Positions 8,390-17,983 of a DNA stretch of 64,000 nucleotides are shown piece after piece; the first letter of the stretch is position 1, and the number at the start of each line of letters is the position of its first letter. Under the pieces are notes generated by a model that had not been told where the DNA came from, did not search any database, and saw only the letters and a program-made list of their open reading frames with translations. This stretch comes from Cumulibacter soli (GTDB taxonomy: Bacteria; Actinomycetota; Actinomycetes; Mycobacteriales; Antricoccaceae): contig NZ_SMSG01000006.1 of the NCBI RefSeq assembly GCF_004382795.1, forward strand, positions 1-64,000, read 5' to 3'. Both the position numbers and the translations under genes were made by a program.

Positions 8390-11300
8390 ATGGCCAAAGC
8401 CACGCCACTCCCGCATAAGGTCGACCTACCCGCGCTCGACCACGAAGTCCTGCAGTTCTGGCAGCAGCAGAACGTCTTCGAACGAAGCATCGAACGCACT
8501 GCCGACGGTGAGCCATGGGTGTTCTACGAGGGCCCACCGACTGCTAACGGCCAGCCCGGGGTGCACCACGTCGAGGCGCGCGTGTTCAAGGACCTTTACC
8601 CCCGCTACCGGACGATGAAGGGCTACTCCGTACCGCGGCGCGCAGGATGGGACTGTCACGGACTGCCCGTCGAAATCGCAGTGGAGAAGGAACTGGGCTT
8701 CTCCGGTAAACCCGATATCGAGAAATACGGCATCGAGGCGTTCAACGCCAAGTGCCGCGAATCGGTGCAGCGGCACGTCGGCGCCTTCACCGAGCTGACG
8801 AACCGGATGGGTTACTGGATCAACCTGGACGACGCGTACTGGACGATGAACGCCTCGTACGTCGAATCGGTGTGGTGGTCGCTGAAGCAGATCTTCGACG
8901 GTGGCCTGCTGGTGAAGGACCACCGGATCACGCCATACTGCCCACGCTGCGGCACCGGCCTGTCCGATCACGAAGTCTCGCAAGGGTACGAAACGATCAC
9001 CGACCCCTCGGTGACCGTCCGGTTTGCGCTGATCGACGGCCCGAGTGAAATCGAGGACGCCGATCTACTGGTGTGGACGACGACGCCGTGGACGTTGGTG
9101 TCGAACACAGCGGTCGCCGTACATCCCGATGTCGAGTACGTCGTGGCCCGCGGCGCAGATTTCGCCGCGGAGGACCGCTCGGTGATCGTGGCTAAGCCTT
9201 TGCTGGAATCCGTGCTTGGCGCGGACGCCGAAGTGCTGTCCTCACTGCCGGGGCGAGACCTCGAACGTGCGCGGTACCAGCGACCGTTCGACCTGCTCGA
9301 GTGGCCTGAGGGCGCCGACGGCCATTACGTCGTACTGGCCGATTACGTCACCACCGAGGACGGCACCGGTTTGGTGCACCAGGCGCCCGCATTCGGCGCC
9401 GACGATATGGCCGTATGCAAGAGTTACGGACTTCCAGTGATCAACCCGGTGCGCGCCGACGGTACGTTCACGCCCGAGTTGCCGCTGATCGGCGGCGAGT
9501 TCTTCAAAACAGCCGACAAACCGTTGGTGCGTGACCTGCGCGAGCGAGGTCTGCTGTTTGCTTTCAAGCAGTACGAGCACTCCTACCCGCACTGCTGGCG
9601 CTGCCACACGCCCTTGATGTACTACGCGTTGCCGTCCTGGTACATCCGCACCACGCAGAAGAAGAACGAACTGCTTCGCGAGAACGAACGCACCACCTGG
9701 CATCCGCAGACGGTCAAGCACGGTCGGTACGGCGACTGGCTGAACAACAACATCGACTGGGCGCTCTCGCGCGATCGCTATTGGGGCACTCCCCTGCCAA
9801 TCTGGGTCAACGACACGGATCCGACCAAACTGGTGTGTATCGGATCGCGTGCCGAACTTTCGCAGCGCACCGGCCGCGACCTGTCCGAACTCGACCCGCA
9901 CCGCCCCTTCATCGACGACATCACGTTCACCGTCGACGGCGAGGAAGGCACCTACCGCCGGGTGCCGCAGGTCATCGATGCCTGGTACGACTCCGGTTCG
10001 ATGCCGTTCGCCCAGTTGGGCTACCCGCACGTGGCGGGCTCCGAGCAAGAGTTTGCACGCACCTACCCCGCCGATTACATCTGCGAGGCGATCGACCAGA
10101 CCCGCGGCTGGTTCTACTCGTTGATGGCCGTCGGTACGACGGTCTTCGACCAGTCCTCGTACAAGAACGTCGTCTGCCTGGGACACATTGTCGATCAGGA
10201 CGGCAAGAAGATGAGCAAGCACCTCGGCAACATCATGCTGCCGGTGCCGCTGATGGACCAGCATGGCGCCGATGGGCTGCGTTGGCTGATGCTGTGCGTC
10301 GGTAACCCGTGGGCGACCCGCCGTGTGGGCGATGAGTTGATCGGCGAGGTCGTACGCAAGGTACTGCTGACCTATTGGAATACCGCTTCGTTCCTGACGC
10401 TGTACGCCGATGCGAACAACGTTGATCTCGCCGAGGTGCAGCAGGTCGCTCCCGCGGTTACCGAACGTCCCTCGCTGGATCGCTGGCTGCTCTCCGAGCT
10501 CAACGACACCATCAAGGTCGTCGACGAAGCCCTACAGGAGTTCGATTCGACCCGCGCCGGGCGTCGAATCACTCAGTTCATCGACGATATGTCGAATTGG
10601 TACGTGCGCCGTTCGCGCCGGCGTTTCTGGGACGGCGATCCCAGCGCCCTAGCCACGCTGACCGAGGCGGTCAGCAAGTTGACCGCGATCATGGCCCCGT
10701 TCGTACCGTTCATCACCGAGAAGGTGTGGGGCACGATCGTGCGTGCTGCCGATCAGGATGCGCCCGAGTCGGTGCACCTGGCCGAATGGCCCGCGCACGA
10801 CGAATCGTTGATCGATGCGGAATTGTCGGGTGACATCGCGCAGGTCCGCCGGCTCGTGGACCTCGGACGCTCGGCGCGTACGGCGTCGAAGGTGCGTACG
10901 CGGCAGCCGCTGGGTCGCGCCTTGATCGGCGCGAGCGGTTTCGCGCGGCTCTCGGACGAGTTGCGCACGGAGGTCGCCGACGAACTCAACGTGCTGTCTG
11001 TGCAACCGTTGGGTGAGGCGTCCGGGGAACTCGTGCACGTCAGCGCGAAGGCAAGTTTCCGCGATCTCGCCAAGCGGCTGGGCGGCAAAGTGCAGGATGC
11101 CGCCAAGCAGATCGCGGCCGCTGACGCTGCGCAACTGGCTGCCGACCTACGCGCCGGTACCGCGTCGATCGAGATCGACGGCGCACCGTTCGCCCTGGAC
11201 GTCGCCGACGTGATCATCACCGAAACCCCGCAGGAGGGTTGGGCGGTGCACACCGAGGCCGGCGAAAGCGTGGCGCTGGACCTAGAGATCACCGACGAAC

Positions 11301-11554
11301 TGCGTGCCGCAGGCGTGGCTCGGGAGGCGATCCGACTGATTCAGGACGCGCGTAAGAACGCTGGCCTGGACGTGTCGGACCGCATCGCCCTGGCGTGGGC
11401 GTCCTCGGACGCGGACGTTGCGGCGGCAGTGGCTGCGCACTCTGATCGCATTGCCGACGAGGTTCTGGCGACCGACGTGTCCGAGGGTGCGCTCGAGCGC
11501 CCCGAGGACGGCGCTGATGACTCGCTCCGAGTGTGGGTGACGAAGGCTCAGTAG
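8390..11554 (+). CDS. ileS: Isoleucyl-tRNA synthetase, eukaryote-like type
   Basis: This class Ia synthetase charges tRNA-Ile. At 1054 residues it matches the long type-2 enzymes (as in mycobacteria), which family knowledge links to mupirocin insensitivity. The HIGH-equivalent region reads PPTANGQPGVHHVEARVFKD, an actinobacterial and eukaryotic variant. KMSKS appears as GKKMSKHLGN. The editing domain lies between them, and the anticodon-binding region follows. The ATG at 8390 has GAGGA 9 nt upstream. An open frame continues upstream to 8060 but runs through the T-box leader and is not coding. The T-box with an ATC specifier independently confirms the amino acid. Confidence 0.97.
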   Translation: MAKATPLPHKVDLPALDHEVLQFWQQQNVFERSIERTADGEPWVFYEGPPTANGQPGVHHVEARVFKDLYPRYRTMKGYSVPRRAGWDCHGLPVEIAVEKELGFSGKPDIEKYGIEAFNAKCRESVQRHVGAFTELTNRMGYWINLDDAYWTMNASYVESVWWSLKQIFDGGLLVKDHRITPYCPRCGTGLSDHEVSQGYETITDPSVTVRFALIDGPSEIEDADLLVWTTTPWTLVSNTAVAVHPDVEYVVARGADFAAEDRSVIVAKPLLESVLGADAEVLSSLPGRDLERARYQRPFDLLEWPEGADGHYVVLADYVTTEDGTGLVHQAPAFGADDMAVCKSYGLPVINPVRADGTFTPELPLIGGEFFKTADKPLVRDLRERGLLFAFKQYEHSYPHCWRCHTPLMYYALPSWYIRTTQKKNELLRENERTTWHPQTVKHGRYGDWLNNNIDWALSRDRYWGTPLPIWVNDTDPTKLVCIGSRAELSQRTGRDLSELDPHRPFIDDITFTVDGEEGTYRRVPQVIDAWYDSGSMPFAQLGYPHVAGSEQEFARTYPADYICEAIDQTRGWFYSLMAVGTTVFDQSSYKNVVCLGHIVDQDGKKMSKHLGNIMLPVPLMDQHGADGLRWLMLCVGNPWATRRVGDELIGEVVRKVLLTYWNTASFLTLYADANNVDLAEVQQVAPAVTERPSLDRWLLSELNDTIKVVDEALQEFDSTRAGRRITQFIDDMSNWYVRRSRRRFWDGDPSALATLTEAVSKLTAIMAPFVPFITEKVWGTIVRAADQDAPESVHLAEWPAHDESLIDAELSGDIAQVRRLVDLGRSARTASKVRTRQPLGRALIGASGFARLSDELRTEVADELNVLSVQPLGEASGELVHVSAKASFRDLAKRLGGKVQDAAKQIAAADAAQLAADLRAGTASIEIDGAPFALDVADVIITETPQEGWAVHTEAGESVALDLEITDELRAAGVAREAIRLIQDARKNAGLDVSDRIALAWASSDADVAAAVAAHSDRIADEVLATDVSEGALERPEDGADDSLRVWVTKAQ

Positions 11555-11684
11555 CCGCGCCCTGTGCGTCTCCGTTGGTCGTCGTCTCCGTTGCGCTCGT
11601 ACCGCGCTCCGGGGCGACAGCCCGTACGAGGCGGCGACAGGTCGGCCCCATTCGGTCAGCGACTGAGGAGCGGTCAGGAAACGC

Positions 11685-11715
11685 GAACACCCGCCACATA
11701 ATGTGGCGGGCGTTC
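11685..11715. terminator. Convergent terminator between ileS and wag31
   Basis: A 14-bp stem (GAACACCCGCCACA at 11685-11698 with 11702-11715, one mismatch) and a TAA loop lie 10 nt beyond the wag31 stop and about 130 nt after ileS. On the minus strand a short T-containing stretch follows, so it mainly suits wag31. Confidence 0.6.
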
Positions 11716-11724
11716 AGCGTCGTG

Positions 11725-12633
11725 TTAGTCGTTTGATCCGACGAAGCCGGATACCTTAGTGCCGCCGCCTTCGGCGTCACCGTCCGGAGCGAGCTGCGGC
11801 ATGGAATCGATCTCTTTGAGCTGATTCGACAGGTAGCCGTGCATCCGCGTGCGGTACGACGATTCGAACTCGCGTAGGCCTTCGATACGGCGCTCCAACG
11901 CGCTCTTGCGCTCATCCAGCGCACGCAAGATGTCGGCCTGCTTGCGTTCGGCGGCGGCGGTGAGCTCCTGGGCACGCTCCTGCGCGGCCTTCTCGGTCGC
12001 GGCGGCCTTGGTCTGCGAGTCGCTCAGCAGTGCTGCAGCGTTGGTGCGAACCTCGGTGAGGTGGCGCTCCGCTTCGGACTTCGCCTTGGTCACAGTCTCA
12101 TCGTGCTGGCGCTGGGCCTCTTCGCGAAGAGTCTTGGCCTTCTCCTCGGCGTCCGCCAGGTCCTTGCCGGCCTTCTCCTTCGCCTCGCTGACGTGGCGGT
12201 CTGCGGTCTCCGTGGCGAGGGCGAGTATCCGGGAGGCATGCAGGTGCTCATCGATCGCGGATGGCTGCGCGGCCGGCTCAGCCTGTGCCGCGGCGGCCTC
12301 TGGCGCAGCGACGGGAGCCTGCCGCTCGACGACCGGCTCGGGCTGCGGTTCGGCGGGGGCGGTCTGCGCCTCGGATTCCGCCGCGTTGTCGGCCAATACC
12401 GAGTAGTGACCGCTGGCGCTCGAAGGCGCCTCGCTGGCGGTCGGCCGTCCACCCAGCTGACCTTCGAGGTCGGCTACCTGCGAGCGGAGGTCGGCATTCT
12501 CCTCGATGAGCCTGGCGAGCTCGGCCTCGACGAGGTCGAGAAACGCGTCGACCTCTTCGTCGTCGTATCCGCGCTTGCCAATCGGTGGCTTCTTGAACGC
12601 CACATTGTGGACGTCGGCGGGAGTCAGCGGCAT
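11725..12633 (-). CDS. wag31: Polar growth scaffold DivIVA (Wag31)
   Basis: DivIVA marks cell poles and septa and directs apical wall growth in actinobacteria. The N-terminal lipid-binding signature [19 protein letters not shown] is followed by [21 protein letters not shown] and a coiled coil. A Pro/Ala/Gln/Glu-rich linker (about residues 85-150) precedes a second long Ala/Lys/Glu coiled coil. The 302-residue length is in the usual range. AAGGAC lies 6 nt before the ATG at 12633, which I prefer to an upstream in-frame ATG. The gene ends the dcw cluster, after yggT, and is followed by a terminator hairpin. Confidence 0.96.
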   Translation of the reverse strand: MPLTPADVHNVAFKKPPIGKRGYDDEEVDAFLDLVEAELARLIEENADLRSQVADLEGQLGGRPTASEAPSSASGHYSVLADNAAESEAQTAPAEPQPEPVVERQAPVAAPEAAAAQAEPAAQPSAIDEHLHASRILALATETADRHVSEAKEKAGKDLADAEEKAKTLREEAQRQHDETVTKAKSEAERHLTEVRTNAAALLSDSQTKAAATEKAAQERAQELTAAAERKQADILRALDERKSALERRIEGLREFESSYRTRMHGYLSNQLKEIDSMPQLAPDGDAEGGGTKVSGFVGSND

Positions 12634-12716
12634 TGTTTGTCCTTTTTCCTTCACTCAGTGCGGATCTGCAGGCAGAGCACGCCAGCCGGGACCGGCGCAA
12701 CCCCACGTGGGCCTGC

Positions 12717-12995
12717 TCAGGGGGTGAACCTCAGGACCAGACTGAGGACTAATACTAGAACCATAAACCCTAAGTCGACCCTTGCACCCCCGATTGCGAT
12801 AGGAGGGATTAATCTCCGCACCAACTTCACGGGCGGGTCGGTCACGGTGTAGACGCCATCAATCGCGATCGCGGCGGGCCCGGAGGGCACCCAGCGGCGT
12901 GCATAGATCCGCACCCATTCGATCACCATGCGCACCCAGAGCAGCACGACGAGAATGAAAAGCAGCAGGTGCAGCGCATCCAGGAAAACGTTCAC
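12717..12995 (-). CDS. YggT-family membrane protein
   Basis: This small protein (92 residues) has two hydrophobic segments, at about residues 5-27 and 70-90, separated by a loop with the family-type pattern PPVKLVRRLIPP. YggT (YlmG in Firmicutes) is almost always found between sepF and divIVA, as here, and is linked to division or membrane organisation, though its biochemical role is not defined. It lies 18 nt after sepF, so the two are probably co-transcribed. Confidence 0.9.
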   Translation of the reverse strand: MNVFLDALHLLLFILVVLLWVRMVIEWVRIYARRWVPSGPAAIAIDGVYTVTDPPVKLVRRLIPPIAIGGARVDLGFMVLVLVLSLVLRFTP

Positions 12996-13013
12996 CTGTC
13001 TATTGTGCGCGTG

Positions 13014-13574
13014 CTAGCCGCGAGCCGGGTAGCGGCCGTCCGCGATACGAGCCTTTTCCTCGGCCGTGACCTTGACTTTCTGCGGCGACAGCAGGAAGAC
13101 CTTCGCGGTGATTCGCTCGAATGAACCGCGCAATGCGAACGTGAGACCGGCCGCGAAGTCGACGATGCGCTTCGCGTCGGCGTCGTCCATCTCGGTGAGG
13201 TTCATGATCACCGGGTTACCGTCGCGGAACTGCTCACCCAATGTGCGAGCCTCGGTGTAGGTGCGCGGATGCAGCGTCGTAATCCGCTGCGGGGCCGCAG
13301 GCGCCGGGACCTCGCGCGCTGCGAGACGCGGTTCGGGCACGGCGCGCTCCGGAACGCTCACCGGCGCGCTGTAACGGGGCTCTGGCGGGAGGTCGTCGAT
13401 GTCGGCGTCGTCGTAATCGAAGCGATCGTCCTCGCTGATCGCATCTGCGTGAGCGTCGGACTCCCGGCGGTCGTAGGCGCGGGCACGAGGGGACGAATCA
13501 CGTACGTCGGCCTCGTGCGCATCATCCTCGACGAGGCCGAGGTAGACGCCCATCTTCCGCATGGCTCCGGTCAT
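13014..13574 (-). CDS. sepF: Cell division protein SepF
   Basis: SepF tethers FtsZ filaments to the membrane and is essential in actinobacteria that lack FtsA. The N-terminal amphipathic segment [14 protein letters not shown] is present, then a low-complexity acidic linker. The SepF core (about residues 95-175) contains [20 protein letters not shown] and [14 protein letters not shown] chose the ATG at 13574 because AAGG lies 7 nt upstream; the protein then has 186 residues. It sits between yggS and yggT, the standard order. Confidence 0.95.
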   Translation of the reverse strand: MTGAMRKMGVYLGLVEDDAHEADVRDSSPRARAYDRRESDAHADAISEDDRFDYDDADIDDLPPEPRYSAPVSVPERAVPEPRLAAREVPAPAAPQRITTLHPRTYTEARTLGEQFRDGNPVIMNLTEMDDADAKRIVDFAAGLTFALRGSFERITAKVFLLSPQKVKVTAEEKARIADGRYPARG

Positions 13575-13642
13575 CTGGCCACCTTCTTGGGTTGAGGACG
13601 CGCGCATAAATGCTGCGCGGTGGTTTCGTTTTCGTGCTCGCC

Positions 13643-14407
13643 CTAGGCTAATCGGCGCTCACCGAAGATCGCTGTTCCGACACGCACGTGCGTGGCTCCG
13701 TGCGCGATCGCAGCCGGGTAGTCACCGGACATTCCTGCGGAGATGACCTCCGCTGCGGGGAACTCGACTCGCAACTCGAGGCTGAGTCGATAGAGGCGCG
13801 CGAAACACACGTCGGGGTCCTGCCCCAGGGGCGCAATTGCCATGAGTCCGCGAATCCGCAACAACTCGTGTCCGGCGACATCGTTGGCCAACCGCAGGAT
13901 GTCTGCCGGATGCGCCCCGCCGCGAGCGGCGGCAGAATCCTGCTCACCACGTGGCGCATCAGGGTCCAGATTGACCTGAAGCAATACCGGCAGCGGCGCG
14001 TACGCCGACCATCGATCGTCATCTTGCGCGGCTTTCGCCAACGCAGCGCCTAGCGCGGACCGATCGACCGAGTGCACCATATCGGCGTTCGCGACCACCT
14101 GCTTCGCCTTGTTGCGCTGCAGTCGTCCGATGAAATGCCACGTGGCACGCTGGCCCAGGTCGTGGTCGACCTCGCCGACGCCGGCCCGTTTCGCGGCTAA
14201 TTCCTGCGGTTTGTTCTCCCCGAGGTCGAACAGTCCACTCGCCAAAGCGCGCGCCGCGTACTGCGGGGGATGGTTCTTGGTGACCGCGACGAGATTGACC
14301 TCACCGGGCGAGCGACCTGCAGAGCGACACGCGTCATCCAGTCGCTGGCGAAACTCCGCGGCACGTGCGGCGACGGCGTCCAGTTCCGCCGCGCTGACCT
14401 CGCTCAT
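13643..14407 (-). CDS. YggS/PLPBP-family pyridoxal phosphate homeostasis protein
   Basis: This is a fold-type III PLP-binding protein of 254 residues. Members buffer PLP and affect amino-acid balance without known catalysis. The Schiff-base lysine is K44 in [24 protein letters not shown] and the phosphate-binding region [28 protein letters not shown] are family hallmarks. The ATG overlaps the pgeF stop by 4 nt (ATGA), which shows coupling in the ftsZ-pgeF-yggS-sepF order typical of Gram-positive bacteria. Confidence 0.94.
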   Translation of the reverse strand: MSEVSAAELDAVAARAAEFRQRLDDACRSAGRSPGEVNLVAVTKNHPPQYAARALASGLFDLGENKPQELAAKRAGVGEVDHDLGQRATWHFIGRLQRNKAKQVVANADMVHSVDRSALGAALAKAAQDDDRWSAYAPLPVLLQVNLDPDAPRGEQDSAAARGGAHPADILRLANDVAGHELLRIRGLMAIAPLGQDPDVCFARLYRLSLELRVEFPAAEVISAGMSGDYPAAIAHGATHVRVGTAIFGERRLA

Positions 14408-15141
14408 CTACGCTCCTCAATCCAGATGACGGCAGTCTGCCGCCCGGTCCGCCCATCGCGTCGGTAGCTGAACAACCCGTCGTCCTCAGCGGTGCAGCGA
14501 TGATCGCGCTGCACCCTACTCACCCCAACGGCAGTGAGCTGCGCCACAACACCGGCTGGTAGGTCAAGTCCAGTCGTCCCGCGTCTCGTGGCGCACGCGC
14601 TTCCGGGTGCGGCAGCCTCGACATCCGCCTGCATCGCCGCTGGCACTTCATAGCAGGATCCGCAGATGGCAGGGCCCAGCAGTGCGTCGATTCGCTCTGG
14701 GCGCGCGCCGAGCTCACGCATCCGCTCAACGGTCGCCTTCACCACGCCGAGCCGCACACCGTGTCGACCCGCATGAGCAGCACCGATGACGCCGGATTCG
14801 TCGTCCCATAGCAAGACCGGCACGCAGTCAGCGGTCAGCACGTTGAGCGCGATACCTGGCGTGTCGCTGACCAACGCATCCACCATCGGTACGGGTTCTT
14901 GTTGCGGAGTCGAGACGACCGCAACCCCCCGCCCGTGCACCTGTTCCATCCACACCAGGTTCGGTCCCGGTACACCGATGGCGTCCGCCAGGCGCGCTCG
15001 ATTCTGGGCCACCGCATCGGCGTCGTCACCGACGTGCGTGCCGAGGTTGAACGAGTTGTAGGGCGCGCGACTGGCTCCCGGTGAACGCGTAGACAGCACC
15101 CGTCGAATCCGACGGGTGCTGTCTGGCGCTGTCGAAGGCAT
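14404..15141 (-). CDS. pgeF: Peptidoglycan editing factor PgeF (YfiH/YlmD)
   Basis: This 245-residue multicopper-oxidase/laccase-like (DUF152) protein was shown in E. coli to remove mis-incorporated L-Ser-containing UDP-MurNAc precursors; related proteins have purine nucleoside activity. Metal or active-site elements are visible: WMEQVHG, LTADCVPVLL, GAAHAGRHG and GPAICGSCYEV. The start is only 10 nt after the ftsZ stop. The first 20 codons contain a perfect 14-bp hairpin, and a GTG at 15099 inside it is a possible alternative start. yggS overlaps its 3' end. Confidence 0.92.
   Translation of the reverse strand: MPSTAPDSTRRIRRVLSTRSPGASRAPYNSFNLGTHVGDDADAVAQNRARLADAIGVPGPNLVWMEQVHGRGVAVVSTPQQEPVPMVDALVSDTPGIALNVLTADCVPVLLWDDESGVIGAAHAGRHGVRLGVVKATVERMRELGARPERIDALLGPAICGSCYEVPAAMQADVEAAAPGSACATRRGTTGLDLPAGVVAQLTAVGVSRVQRDHRCTAEDDGLFSYRRDGRTGRQTAVIWIEERR
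15092..15123 (-). promoter_or_regulatory. Strong hairpin in the pgeF 5' coding region
   Basis: GACAGCACCCGTCG and its exact complement are separated by a 4-nt loop, giving a perfect 14-bp stem 19-50 nt into pgeF and about 30 nt after the ftsZ stop. There is no U-tract. It may be an mRNA processing, stability or translation-limiting element that lets ftsZ be expressed well above pgeF. Confidence 0.5.
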
Positions 15142-15151
15142 GCCCAGCAGG

Positions 15152-16474
15152 CTAGTCCTTCATGAAATCGGGGATGTCGAGGTCATCGTCGAAATCGTCC
15201 ATCGGCAGCGGACGACGGGCGGTCGGGCGCGGCGCGGGCGCGGACCTCGGCACATCGCGACGCTCGGCCGGAGCGCCTTGGCGCGGGTGCAGCGTTGGGC
15301 GATCCTCGCGCGGAGCCGAACGCTCCGCCGACGGGGGCGTCGCTGCGAACCGGTCACCGCGAGCGGCAGGCGGTTCGCTCGCGACATCGTCCTGACGAGC
15401 GGCTGGCGCAGGCGCGGGGCGTGCCGCCGAGCGAGACGCAGCCGCTGATGCCGGCAGGCCCCCGTTTCCACTGTTCCCGTTGCCCTGCGTTTGCGATACC
15501 GGTCGTGCGTTCGCGCGACCAGCGGCCACCGGCTCCTCTTCGAACCCTGCCGCGATGACGGTAATCCGCACCTCGTCTCCGAGCGCATCGTCGATCACCG
15601 CACCAAAGATGATGTTCGCATCGGGGTGAGCCGCGTCGGAAATTACCGTCGCCGCCTCGTTGACCTCGAACAGCCCGAGGTCGCTCCCACCGCACAGCGA
15701 CAGGATGACGCCCTGCGCACCGTCCATCGACGCTTCGAGCAACGGACTCGCGATCGCCTGTTGCGCAGCGGTGACCGCGCGGTTCTCCCCTCGCGCCGAC
15801 CCAATCCCCATCAGGGCCGAGCCAGCTCCCGACATGACCGACTTGACGTCGGCGAAGTCCAGGTTGATCAGGCCGGGGGTCGTGATCAGGTCGGTGATGC
15901 CCTGAACGCCCTGCAGCAGCACCTGATCGGCCAGTCGGAACGCATCCATCATGGTGATATTGCGATCGCCGAGCTGCAGCAGCCGCTCGTTCGGAATCAC
16001 AATGAGCGTGTCGCATTCGTTGCGCAGTTCCTGGATCCCGGCCTCCGCCTGGGTGGAACGACGCTTCCCCTCGAACGCGAATGGGCGCGTGACCACACCG
16101 ATGGTCAGCGCACCGAGTTTGCGCGCGATGCTGGCGACTACCGGCGCGCCACCGGTGCCGGTACCGCCACCCTCGCCCGCGGTCACGAAGACCATGTCGG
16201 ATCCCTTGAGGACCTCTTCGATCTCCTCGCGGTGATCCTCGGCAGCGGTACGACCGACCTCGGGATTGGCGCCGGCACCGAGTCCCTTGGTGGCCTCGCG
16301 ACCGACATCCAGTTTGACGTCGGCATCGGACATCAACAACGCTTGCGCGTCGGTGTTGATCGCGATGAACTCGACGCCCTTGAGCCCCACCTCGATCATT
16401 CGGTTGACGGCGTTGACGCCACCGCCGCCGACACCGACGACCTTGATGACGGCAAGATAATTAGGGGAGGTCAT
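15152..16474 (-). CDS. ftsZ: Cell division GTPase FtsZ
   Basis: FtsZ is the tubulin homologue that forms the division ring. The 440-residue protein has the nucleotide-binding start [13 protein letters not shown], the tubulin signature [10 protein letters not shown] (about residues 101-110) and the T7 loop [15 protein letters not shown] (about 200). A long disordered Ala/Pro/Arg linker leads to the C-terminal conserved peptide [11 protein letters not shown], which binds SepF and FtsW partners. A purine-rich AGGAAGGAAGG ends 5 nt before the ATG. A dyad-bearing regulatory region lies at 16554-16591. Unlike in most actinobacteria, ftsQ is not immediately upstream: two redox genes lie between. Confidence 0.98.
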   Translation of the reverse strand: MTSPNYLAVIKVVGVGGGGVNAVNRMIEVGLKGVEFIAINTDAQALLMSDADVKLDVGREATKGLGAGANPEVGRTAAEDHREEIEEVLKGSDMVFVTAGEGGGTGTGGAPVVASIARKLGALTIGVVTRPFAFEGKRRSTQAEAGIQELRNECDTLIVIPNERLLQLGDRNITMMDAFRLADQVLLQGVQGITDLITTPGLINLDFADVKSVMSGAGSALMGIGSARGENRAVTAAQQAIASPLLEASMDGAQGVILSLCGGSDLGLFEVNEAATVISDAAHPDANIIFGAVIDDALGDEVRITVIAAGFEEEPVAAGRANARPVSQTQGNGNSGNGGLPASAAASRSAARPAPAPAARQDDVASEPPAARGDRFAATPPSAERSAPREDRPTLHPRQGAPAERRDVPRSAPAPRPTARRPLPMDDFDDDLDIPDFMKD

Positions 16475-16553
16475 TACGACCTTCCTTCCTGCGTTTCGTA
16501 CGGACTCTGGCAGTTCGACAGCACCGAAGCCGACCGACCTCTTCAGTAGAACC

Positions 16554-16591
16554 AACCGTAAACCTCAAGTAGAGGTTTATAGTTATGTCAA
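16554..16591 (-). promoter_or_regulatory. ftsZ upstream dyad and -35-like box
   Basis: On the minus strand a TTGACA (16591-16586) abuts an AT-rich inverted repeat: AAC-TA-TAAACCTC, a 5-nt loop, then GAGGTTTA-CG-GTT (16584-16554). The 8-bp TAAACCTC/GAGGTTTA arms match perfectly. It lies 80-117 nt before the ftsZ ATG in a 272-bp intergenic stretch. A similar element is, as I recall, conserved before ftsZ in other actinobacteria; it may be a regulator-binding site overlapping the promoter. Confidence 0.5.
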
Positions 16592-16746
16592 CCTAGCGCT
16601 ATCTGAAAGGTAGGCCAGCAGCGCCACCGATGTATGCAGGCACGCCATGACACGCCAAAATTCGTGCATATCGATGCGCCATTCTGTGCACTGATGGCCG
16701 GGACGGCGCGGGCGCTGCGATGCTGCGTATCAGTAACCGCCGACAC

Positions 16747-17346
16747 CTACTTCTGCCGCGGGGTCCGCCCCATCAGGAAAAACTCCGGGTTGGGCTGCAT
16801 TCCGCCCCAGTGCGCGAGTCGGTTACTCATCGCGAAGAAGGCCACGATTGAACCAACGTCCATGACATCCTCATCGGTCAAGCCCGCATCGCGCAGCCGC
16901 TGCTGGTCACCGTCCGTGACCTCTGCGGGCGTCATCGCCAGCTTCACCGCGACCTCGATGATCACCTTCTGACGATCATCGAGATCGGCCTTGCGCCAGT
17001 CAATGGCCAGCTGATCAGAAATGAGCGGGTTCTTGGTCCGAATCCGCGCTATCGCGCCGTGGGCGACCACGCAGTACATGCAGCTGTTCTCGGCGCTAGT
17101 GGCGACCACGATCAACTCACGGTCCGCCTTCGTTAAACCAGGCGTGTCGCGATCCATCAACGAATCGTGCATCGACATAAACGCCCGCCACTCATCAGGG
17201 CGAGAGGCAACTGCCCGAAACACGTTCGGGGTAAAACCGGACTTCTCGGTCACCTCGTCGATCTTCTGCCGGATGTCCTCCGGGAAGTCCTCGACATCCG
17301 GGACGAGCGCCCGGGTCGCGATCGACGGATCTTTGTGCAGCGCCAT
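16747..17346 (-). CDS. AhpD-like peroxidase-related protein (CMD family)
   Basis: This 199-residue protein belongs to the carboxymuconolactone decarboxylase/AhpD fold, the peroxidase-related subgroup. The redox motif is intact: E86, C89-x2-C92 and H96 in SAENSCMYCVVAHG, as in AhpD, where it reduces peroxide-linked partners through a disulfide relay. GAGGAG lies 7 nt before the ATG. It starts 15 nt after the nitroreductase stop and ends 272 nt before ftsZ, so it belongs to the ftsQ-nitroreductase transcript. Insertion of a thiol-redox gene between ftsQ and ftsZ is unusual. Its physiological electron donor and substrate are unknown. Confidence 0.85.
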   Translation of the reverse strand: MALHKDPSIATRALVPDVEDFPEDIRQKIDEVTEKSGFTPNVFRAVASRPDEWRAFMSMHDSLMDRDTPGLTKADRELIVVATSAENSCMYCVVAHGAIARIRTKNPLISDQLAIDWRKADLDDRQKVIIEVAVKLAMTPAEVTDGDQQRLRDAGLTDEDVMDVGSIVAFFAMSNRLAHWGGMQPNPEFFLMGRTPRQK

Positions 17347-17361
17347 CGGCAGCTCCTCACC

Positions 17362-17979
17362 TCAGGACGGGAGCGAACTGTCGGCGCTCCCCCAACGCCC
17401 CATATGTACCACGTCGGATTCTGGGCGCCTGCCGCGGCGTAACGACACCGAGCGCCGGTCGCGTTCGGCGTCGGCATACCCCAGCGCGATGACCGCTACG
17501 GGGAGCCAGTCGGCCGGTACGCCGAACTGGTCGCGAATCTGATCGACACGTTGCGGAGGCATCCCGAACAGACATGCCCCGAGCCCTTCATCGACCGCCG
17601 TTTGCAGAATCAACATCGCCGCCGCGCCCGCATCGACGTACCAGTACGGCGCCGCGAACCCGCGCGCCTCGCTCTTGTCGGCCTCGGCGTACCGCTGCTG
17701 GTACAGGTTCTCGCTACACCAGCACAGCACGAGCACGGGCGCCTGCTGCATCCTGCTGAGCCAATCATTGGCGGCACGGGTTTCGGCGCTAGTCCGCCAG
17801 AACCGCTCGCGGTCCGCGGCGTTCGTCAGTACGACGTACGCGTTGCCCTGACTGAATCCGGCGCTCGGTCCACGTTGTGCATTGCGCAGGATCCGCCGCA
17901 CGCTCGCCTCGGGCACCACCCGATCGGGCTGGAACGCCCGCACCATGCGGCGAGCGCCGACCACCCGTTGGAATTCCAC
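17362..17979 (-). CDS. Nitroreductase-family flavoprotein
   Basis: This 205-residue protein resembles FMN-dependent nitroreductases. It has an N-terminal MVRAFQPDRVVPEASVRRIL region with the R-x-F/Y pattern that contacts FMN phosphate, then AQRGPSAGFSQGNAYVVL, and a C-terminal LGACLFGMPP and IALGYADAERDRR region. Such enzymes reduce quinones, nitro groups or other acceptors with NAD(P)H; the substrate here is unknown. It begins 4 nt after the ftsQ stop and is followed at 15 nt by the AhpD-like gene, so all three are probably co-transcribed. Confidence 0.85.
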   Translation of the reverse strand: MEFQRVVGARRMVRAFQPDRVVPEASVRRILRNAQRGPSAGFSQGNAYVVLTNAADRERFWRTSAETRAANDWLSRMQQAPVLVLCWCSENLYQQRYAEADKSEARGFAAPYWYVDAGAAAMLILQTAVDEGLGACLFGMPPQRVDQIRDQFGVPADWLPVAVIALGYADAERDRRSVSLRRGRRPESDVVHMGRWGSADSSLPS

Positions 17980-17983
17980 GACG

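Noticed and set aside
15491-16549. 350-codon frame opposite ftsZ
   Set aside because: Antisense to FtsZ with all tubulin motifs on the other strand; composition is biased and no ribosome site precedes it.
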